A stretch of DNA of 64,000 nt, taken from Streptomyces sp. NBC_01471 (lineage in GTDB: Bacteria > Actinomycetota > Actinomycetes > Streptomycetales > Streptomycetaceae). The position numbers and the translations under genes were made by a program. The stretch lies in contig NZ_CP109450.1 of NCBI RefSeq assembly GCF_041438865.1, positions 5,582,501-5,646,500 of the forward strand, read 5' to 3'. Under the pieces are notes generated by a model. It did not search any database and was not told the origin of the DNA. It was given only the letters and a program-made list of their open reading frames with translations. Below, one piece after another: positions 59,601 to 64,000 of the stretch (its first letter is position 1; the number at the start of each line of letters is the position of its first letter).

Positions 59601-60755
59601 AACCGGTTCATTCGCCGTTAAGGTTGGGGTAGCTGGCGCGGTACGGTCCTGCGGCCCGGGTTCGGACTTGGTGAATCCCTTCCCGGCATTCTTGATCTGG
59701 CGAAGGCCGGCCTGGACTCCGGATGTGAGGACTGTGTCCACGGCCAGGCGGCCATGGGTGGAAAGGGTCGCGTCGGCTGCGGCGTTAATCTGGGTGATGC
59801 CAGTGTTCTTCGTGTGGGGACTTCCGATGGGGTGGCCGGTGAGGAACACCTGCCCCGCGGCGCCTTGGTGCAGGTCCAATTGGCCGAGCTTGCCGGAGGC
59901 AATGACGGCCGGTGCGTTGAGTCCGCTCCACACTTTGGCGCGTGCAGTGCTCGCGCCCTTGCGCTCGACGAAAGCGATCCGCCCGTTTGCGGCGGGGCGG
60001 ATGTCGAACGGGACGCTCTCCGCTGCAGCAAGTGTCTTCACCTTGCCAGCGCGGTCGATGTGGATCAAGTCGTGTCCGCGTCCGGCGATCGTGCCGTCCT
60101 TCACCGGTACAGCACTGGTGAGCTCACCAGCGGTCACCGCGCCGCCAGTCGTCTTCCCTTTCGTATCGACGGTCACCAGGCGCGACTTCATGTCCTGGGC
60201 GTCGTTCATCCCCCGGAAGGCGGTGAACGCAGCGGTGTGCGTGCTTGGGTTGCAGGACGGGTCGAAGTAGGCGAGAGAGGCCGTGAAGGGGAGCTTCGCC
60301 ACATGGCCGGTGTCAAGGTTGACGATGGCGGTGAATGCGCCGCCCTGCATCAGGTCTGGTTTGTTCGTGAAACCCCTCGGCGCATACACGACCGCGGCGT
60401 GTGAGCGGTCCATGACGCACGTGTTGCCGATCCATGAATCCGCCGGCATACCAGGCTCAGCCAGCGAGGCAACTTGCTTCCACGCATACGCCTTCGCGCT
60501 GTCCGCGACAAGGATGCGCAGACCGTCAGCATCGGCCGCCGAGGTGACAGCCCGATCTGGGGATGTCTTCCAGTCCTCCCCGAGCTTCTTGTCCGGCTGG
60601 GCGACCCCGCCTGGCGGTGACGGGGTGGTGTCGCTGCGGCCGGGATTCGGCTTGGGAGCTGCCACGGCGGGCACGGACTGCAGTAGCCCGCCGGCGAGTG
60701 CGCCACAAACAGCAAGCGCTGCGATAGGCGCGTACGTTCTTCTTCCGGGTCTCAA
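56685..60755 (-). CDS. Large secreted SGNH/GDSL hydrolase with transglycosylase-like and golvesin-like domains
   Basis: A 1356-aa exported protein from TTG 60755 (signal peptide RTYAPIAALAVCGALAGGLL, then QSVPAVAA). The N-terminal 350 residues are beta-rich repeats. A lytic-transglycosylase-like region has NVLLGIMAQESNLWQ about residue 525 and GYGVGQVTDGM. A golvesin C-terminal-like binding module lies about residues 880-1020 (GGHFWYAHTRN, GTWTLGQSLGWARVLVSLP). The C-terminal SGNH hydrolase has GDSYSSGEG about 1030, ISIGGNDSRF about 1142 and the catalytic-His segment AQSFHPKIAGA about 1333. Probably acts on cell wall or extracellular esters. The multi-domain layout is the main interest. Confidence 0.83.
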   Translation of the reverse strand: MRPGRRTYAPIAALAVCGALAGGLLQSVPAVAAPKPNPGRSDTTPSPPGGVAQPDKKLGEDWKTSPDRAVTSAADADGLRILVADSAKAYAWKQVASLAEPGMPADSWIGNTCVMDRSHAAVVYAPRGFTNKPDLMQGGAFTAIVNLDTGHVAKLPFTASLAYFDPSCNPSTHTAAFTAFRGMNDAQDMKSRLVTVDTKGKTTGGAVTAGELTSAVPVKDGTIAGRGHDLIHIDRAGKVKTLAAAESVPFDIRPAANGRIAFVERKGASTARAKVWSGLNAPAVIASGKLGQLDLHQGAAGQVFLTGHPIGSPHTKNTGITQINAAADATLSTHGRLAVDTVLTSGVQAGLRQIKNAGKGFTKSEPGPQDRTAPATPTLTANEPVTVTSTATSTGEKITQTVQDTTASTGKAPTPALAGATGNGDPSGSHKQLGRVAAAPVSNTPVDTDRWCGVSRNDVSAQALQPTSNQVEWAVDMAVRGDLRASYIRQGGFRSQAGLGTIDPQGLFPAPNLTGGGQIPANVLLGIMAQESNLWQAESGAIPGQMGNPLAAVDGYYGHKAVDGDPDAYWQINWDKSDCGYGVGQVTDGMRLAGHPKDNEKTLSPALQKAVAVDYATNVAASMQILADKWNEVHKDGQKVTVNNDDPSLVENWFTAVWNYNLGFNPPSDASQHDGHWGLGWYNNPANPVYAKSWGHPFMDTSVDGPDANKDAAHPQDWPYEEKVMGWAAWSMDTGYSYSTSGRQDWPGESGFASAGFRPAWWTTDQQRQLVSPPLDVFCNSGNNCDSANPPNCKDEACYAPYWWNKPNVTWKLDCATNCGHENIKYQTLVQEPGDGYRLQNGEPVCSGAPAGSQVVASVPNGTQTWGSCGLAKSAGSFQFGFNPGTEGRYEAKADLHQIGGGYGGHFWYAHTRNTSHLGGVGGYMTVDGTWTLGQSLGWARVLVSLPDTGAQTRQAAYVVGGTDSRNSKRFVEQRANRWVSLGAFHFTGTPKVSLSNATDDGTADEDIAWGAVAFQPLPGKPKNIVTAMGDSYSSGEGASEGNRDYYPETNYRDKNNPDTRDACHRSSYAWSRQATLPGASKSIGDLADSLDSSMDYHLIACSGARTYNVLDPKKVQGNGGEVAQIKQGYLDQYTSLVTISIGGNDSRFSDIVQKCLLSVGSGNCKDKTFDKPDENVDGRDQKFVGQKLETAVPGIINEIVRPDIVKTIMAIHTEAPNAKIALMGYPPLISNNGSCLKFSVIGLPDIGLSESSTAWLNDTAGLLASVMQGAADDANKLGTRVWFSDPSSDFAGKGVCGDPEDVHGIVKTLTDSDDPKIDWPFLRNYGLSAQSFHPKIAGARLYANSLERTMAGMSL

Positions 60756-61802
60756 GAGATAGCCCCCTGCTTTCCTTACGGATACATGTCAAACGCTTAT
60801 TCACGTGCTGAACCAAACACGCGGACGCCTTAAGACTCCCGGTGTCATTTTGGGGAATAAGAGATGGGTCGAGTCAGCATCGACCATGGCCGGGCATCAT
60901 GACGCCCCTTCGGACCGGTCAAGGCTTTAACCTGCCGCAATCCACGGAGCGAACGAGGCGCCACACTGCCGAGAAGTCCGCTGCCGCATGCTTTTTAGAT
61001 ACGCCAGCCTGGGTCACAACCTGCTCGGCAGTGCACGCTGCCAGCGAGAAGCATCTAGGGCACTTCCAGCGAATAGCGGCTGCTCGCACATAACTCCAAG
61101 CCCCTGCTGTGCGCGTGCGACATGAATACCCCCTGCCCCTCGGCTGTGCAGCCACAACCGTTCCGCCGGCCCCGACGCTGCGGGCCCTTCTCCCCCTAAT
61201 GGCTCAGCACGGTCCTCGATGGAGCCGTGTCTGAACGCGCAGCGAACGTATCGCATCTCATGAGAGGTGGACAGTCAACTATTTAACACTGGCTCGTTAT
61301 CTCTCACTGGCAGAACGGCTTCTTCCGCTTATCGTCAGACAGAACTACTTGTTCCGCTTGCCGGCTGTCACCACTCGGATCCACCTGCTTGATGATTCCA
61401 CCAACTTGATTGGTCTTCTGTCGGAGCATCTGACTACAACTTTCAGCCACAGTGCTGTTGAAAATAGGTCAGAAATTGTGGAGCTTTAGCCTCCGGAGAG
61501 GATGTTTCGGACGACCAGGCTGAGGATTTCCCTATTCGCTTCCGTCGACCGTGAGTTAGCGTGCAGAAGCGCGAACAGATGACATCAGGTTCACTTTTGC
61601 GGGTTCGCGCCAAAGTCGCGCCAGGTCAGGCGGGCACACTTCCCGCCAGAGCGACGTCGGCCCAACTCGTCGCCGTACAGGACAGGCTGCTGCGGCAGCG
61701 AGAAGTTCGGCCACCAGACATGACCACACAGCCCCGATTGATCAGTTACGCCCGTTTCGCGTACGGACAGGGCGTTTTCACGTAGAAGGAAGTGGCTCAC
61801 TC
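60756..61802. other. Non-coding region of about 1 kb
   Basis: No credible gene; short ORFs here lack codon bias. Parts near 61260-61560 are clearly less GC-rich than the neighbouring genes. It separates the divergent secreted hydrolase and small secreted protein and should hold both promoters, but no clean -35/-10 pair was picked by eye. It could hide a small RNA or a relic of inserted DNA. Confidence 0.4.
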
Positions 61803-62357
61803 ATGCGTAACCTCATACGCGCCGCCGCCGCAGGAGCTGCACTTGCACTCGCGCTCCTGACCGCACCTCAGGCAACAGCGCAGGAGTCGCCGTCGAGCAA
61901 TCAGCAGATCGCGGGCACCAGCGTTCTGCTGTCCAAGAACGGGGCAAAGGATGCCCAGACGCGCGCCATCGCTAAAGCGGACCCAGCCGCTGTCAGCGCA
62001 ACGGCGACGCTCTGTGGTAGCGGATACGAACTGGAGTTCGCCCAGCAGTTGCCGGACTCCAGACGGTTCGGAACCCTGTTCACTTACACCAAGTACTCTT
62101 CGGGGTCGAACGGCGTCTGCGCACTGTTCGACAACAACACCACCGGTGCGAAGCACATGAAGCTCAAGCTGTGCCCCAACAAGTCCGGCGTAGCCTGCAA
62201 GGTCGACGAGGGTACCTACAGCCAGTACGCGGGCCCCTTGAAGTGGGAGGACAGCAACGCGGCTTACGTCATGTGTTCCATGGTCACCGCGCTGATGTGG
62301 GACGCGAACGGCAAGGCCATCATCGACCGGGTTGAGTCAGCCACCCTCTGCGACTAA
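61803..62357 (+). CDS. Small secreted protein, 184 aa
   Basis: ATG 61803 with AAGGAAG upstream. The signal peptide ends LALALLTAPQATAQ. The mature part has six cysteines (TLCGSGYELE, NGVCALFDN, KLCPNKSGVACKVDEG, YVMCSMV, ATLCD), probably forming disulfides in a beta-rich domain of the spore- or surface-associated type. Family not recognised. Confidence 0.72.
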   Translation: MRNLIRAAAAGAALALALLTAPQATAQESPSSNQQIAGTSVLLSKNGAKDAQTRAIAKADPAAVSATATLCGSGYELEFAQQLPDSRRFGTLFTYTKYSSGSNGVCALFDNNTTGAKHMKLKLCPNKSGVACKVDEGTYSQYAGPLKWEDSNAAYVMCSMVTALMWDANGKAIIDRVESATLCD

Positions 62358-62531
62358 GACCCATCACGCCATGTAGTCAGAGCGGAGTCACCGCAGGCTC
62401 GCGCCGGCGCAGTGATGATCAGTGCTCTGCCCGCGGAGGAGGACCCGCTCGGCAGCATGCCTTATGGCCCTCTGGACTCGATAGCATGACGTCAAAGGCA
62501 TGCTCAACACCAAAAGATTGCGTGGGGGAAA

Positions 62532-63185
62532 GTGGCAGGCACACAACGCCATTCGATATGGCGCGCCGCCCTGGCGGCGACTCTGTTAGGGGCGATGGCA
62601 TCGACAGTGACAGCGTGCGGGGCGGGGCACGAAGGCGCTGCTTCCAAGGCTGACACGACGACGCCCGAGGCTCACGCCGAGCCGGGCGGATCGATGAAGT
62701 CCCCGCAGGCGGCGACGCCCCAGGCTGGCGCTCTCCAAAACCCTGTCTCCGCCCCAACAGACCGGGGCGAAGACAGGGCGGCCCAGGACGAAGCTGCGGA
62801 AGAACGCAGAAACAGCGCACCGTCCGGCGACATCATCACCCAACCTCCCCGCAGTGGCACTCCGCAAGGAGAGGAGAAGTTCGGGAAGGCTGTCGCGACG
62901 CAGGGCGACCTGACCGTCTATGCCGCCAGGCGCCACGGCACAACGCTCACCGTGCCGTGCAAAATCACCAATAGCGGTCACCGGCGCGCCTCATACACAT
63001 TTCGAATCCGTGTGACCGGGCCGGATGGATACAACGCCACCGCACAGGCCTCACTGGATGTTGTCGGTCTCTACCCCGGCACATCCTGGCCTACTGAACT
63101 CGCGGTACAGCAGAGCGGTAAGCCTGCGCCGGCTCAGCCGAAGATCACCATCGAGGAACTGCAGCGGACGCCCCACCGACAGTGA
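62532..63185 (+). CDS. Putative lipoprotein, 217 aa
   Basis: GTG 62532. Lipobox near residue 29 (AALAATLLGAMASTVTACGAG). A Ser/Pro/Asp/Glu-rich linker follows, then a C-terminal beta-sandwich-like domain (LTVPCKITNSGHRRASYTFRIRVTG, GLYPGTSWPTELAVQQSG). The last part resembles the Ig-like DUF4352-type extracellular domains of actinobacteria. Surface role unknown. Confidence 0.7.
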   Translation: MAGTQRHSIWRAALAATLLGAMASTVTACGAGHEGAASKADTTTPEAHAEPGGSMKSPQAATPQAGALQNPVSAPTDRGEDRAAQDEAAEERRNSAPSGDIITQPPRSGTPQGEEKFGKAVATQGDLTVYAARRHGTTLTVPCKITNSGHRRASYTFRIRVTGPDGYNATAQASLDVVGLYPGTSWPTELAVQQSGKPAPAQPKITIEELQRTPHRQ

Positions 63186-63306
63186 AGTCGTCGCGGATAA
63201 GGCAGCAATATGCCAATTGCGGCGATGGCTCTATGAACTGCCAGTAGGTCGTCGCAGCTTAGATTCGGTGTGTCGGGTTGGGGGAGGCTGGCCTCGAAAT
63301 TTCGTG

Positions 63307-63335
63307 ACGGGCCGTCGGATTCTCCGGCGGCCCGT
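63307..63335 (+). terminator. Intrinsic terminator
   Basis: Stem 63307-63319 with 63323-63335 (13 positions, one wobble), a 3-nt loop and a following TTT. It lies after the lipoprotein gene and before the transposase remnant on the other strand. Confidence 0.7.
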
Positions 63336-63453
63336 TTCGACTTGTCGGGTCGGTGACGGTAGGACGATGACCCGGCTGTCACGTCGGGTGTGCGCCGGGT
63401 TCCACGGCTCCAGCGAGCGGTCCGAGTTCGTCGGGGCGGGCTGTTGCCGCTGG

Positions 63454-63855
63454 TCAGTCAGGGTTTGGGACTGCGTCGAGTCGCTGGATCGCGCCTGCGA
63501 TCACGTCGCTCCAGGGCCAGTGATGGGTGAATCTCAGGTGTCGGCGGCGGGCGGTGGTGACGAGGTGGGCGACGGCGGAGAACAGTCGCAGCCGCAGGCG
63601 GTGGGGGCTCCCAGAGCCTCGGCTTGCCGGTCAGGGCAAGCATCGGCAGCCAGGCCAGCAGGTCGAGGCCAAGCTGGACGAACTCCAGCCAGATCTGGTT
63701 CTGCGCGGTGTCGTGCAGAGACAGGTTGCGCAGGCCGGTGGCGCGCGCATTGCGGATACGGTCCTCGGCCCGCGCGCCTGGCGGTGCCGCAGTTCCAGGG
63801 CGGCCATCGGATGGTCGGTGGTGTTGGTGGCGAAGCAGACACCTCAGGCGCTCAA
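63454..63855 (-). pseudogene. IS1380-type transposase remnant
   Basis: Leftward sense frame pieces: CFATNTTDHPMAALELRHR, EDRIRNARATGLRNLSLHDT, QNQIWLEFVQLGLDLLAWLP, RLRLRLFSAVAHLVTTARRR and HLRFTHHWPWSDVIAG, ending PNPD. They lie in different frames, so at least two indels are present. The order and motifs match the C-terminal part of IS1380 transposases (remembered). Confidence 0.65.
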
Positions 63856-63859
63856 CGTG

Positions 63860-64000
63860 TCAAGCAGCAGCGGCGAGTTCGGTGGGAAACGCGGTCTGCT
63901 CATCGAACAGCGTGTGGTGCTGAAGACAATGGTAGAGCTGGTCGAGCATGCGGTTGAAGAGGTTGCGCTGGGCGGCGGCGTGCCAGTCCCCGTGGTCGTC
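63860..64000 (-). pseudogene. Transposase C-terminal fragment running off the window
   Basis: Leftward open frame DDHGDWHAAAQRNLFNRM, then LDQLYHCLQHHTLFDEQT, ending TELAAAA at the TGA 63862-63860. The pattern N-R-x-x-x-x-L-x-x-C-L...Y/F-D-E-x-T-A-F is reminiscent of the C terminus of IS110-like transposases. The rest lies right of the window, so the state of the gene cannot be judged. Confidence 0.45.

Noticed and set aside
61561..61785. 74-residue plus-strand ORF in the 60.8-61.8 kb spacer
   Set aside because: Starts without a ribosome-binding site, has no family resemblance, and ends just before the real ribosome-binding site of the secreted protein.
1..64000. CRISPR array or tRNA gene
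   Set aside because: No regularly spaced direct repeats of 20-40 bp and no cloverleaf with a CCA-type end were seen; a dedicated tRNA search would be needed to exclude one fully.

Overview
The window is high-GC actinobacterial DNA that looks like Streptomyces. It has many GTG starts, tightly overlapping operons, actinobacterial conjugation proteins (an SCO6880-like component and a MobF relaxase-helicase), DUF5999 and DUF6082 type proteins and IS5-family insertion sequences. The mix of conjugation genes, IS elements, broken genes and small-molecule cargo suggests a large mobile element: an integrated conjugative element or a linear plasmid. No replication, partition or integrase gene is visible, and I recognised no tRNA or rRNA.

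Layout. 1-11.6 kb: short plasmid-type genes, several frameshifted (2.0-2.8, 5.1-6.5 and 9.2-10.2 kb). Several share a promoter, a GGGCAACC-loop hairpin and a CTCTCACCAG box just before the start codon. An IS5-type element carrying an acetyltransferase passenger sits at 7.2-8.7 kb. 11.8-13.5 kb: a predicted beta-propeller protein. 13.7-14.5 kb: a TauE/SafE exporter. 14.8-19.2 kb: the MobF relaxase. 19.35-28.9 kb: leftward operons for nucleotide chemistry (MazG-like protein, ABC exporter, Nudix-like protein, aldo/keto reductase, P-loop NTPase/kinase, DEDDh exonuclease, radical SAM enzyme, double nucleoside diphosphate kinase, thymidylate-synthase-like enzyme, true Nudix, DUF5999). 29.2-31.5 kb: a probable ATP-grasp RiPP (graspetide-like) operon with two related precursor peptides. 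31.6-33.1 kb: an anti-sigma-type ATPase operon. 33.3-37.6 kb: a class IV aminotransferase, an SUMF1-domain protein, a TPR regulator and a GNAT. 38.1-39.4 kb: a radical SAM/SPASM enzyme with a 51-residue precursor, a second RiPP locus. 39.5-41.1 kb: gene and IS remnants and a VOC protein. 41.2-52.1 kb: a leftward type IV secretion operon (lipoprotein, lytic transglycosylase/NlpC, pilin-like protein, VirB6-like, SCO6880-like, VirB4-like, split coupling protein and accessories). 52.6-54.5 kb: an IS between remnants of two genes. 54.5-63.2 kb: GpsA, a membrane protein, a large secreted SGNH hydrolase and small exported proteins. 63.45-64 kb: transposase remnants.

How it fits together. The relaxase and the type IV secretion operon form an almost complete conjugation apparatus. 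They bracket about 22 kb of cargo consisting of one nucleotide-modification operon and two peptide natural-product loci. Nearly all cargo genes are joined by 1-4 bp stop/start overlaps, so they are probably co-translated functional units. The left 10 kb and the IS copies carry the frameshifts, while the conjugation and cargo genes are mostly intact. This pattern favours biological decay over general sequencing error, but raw reads are needed to decide.
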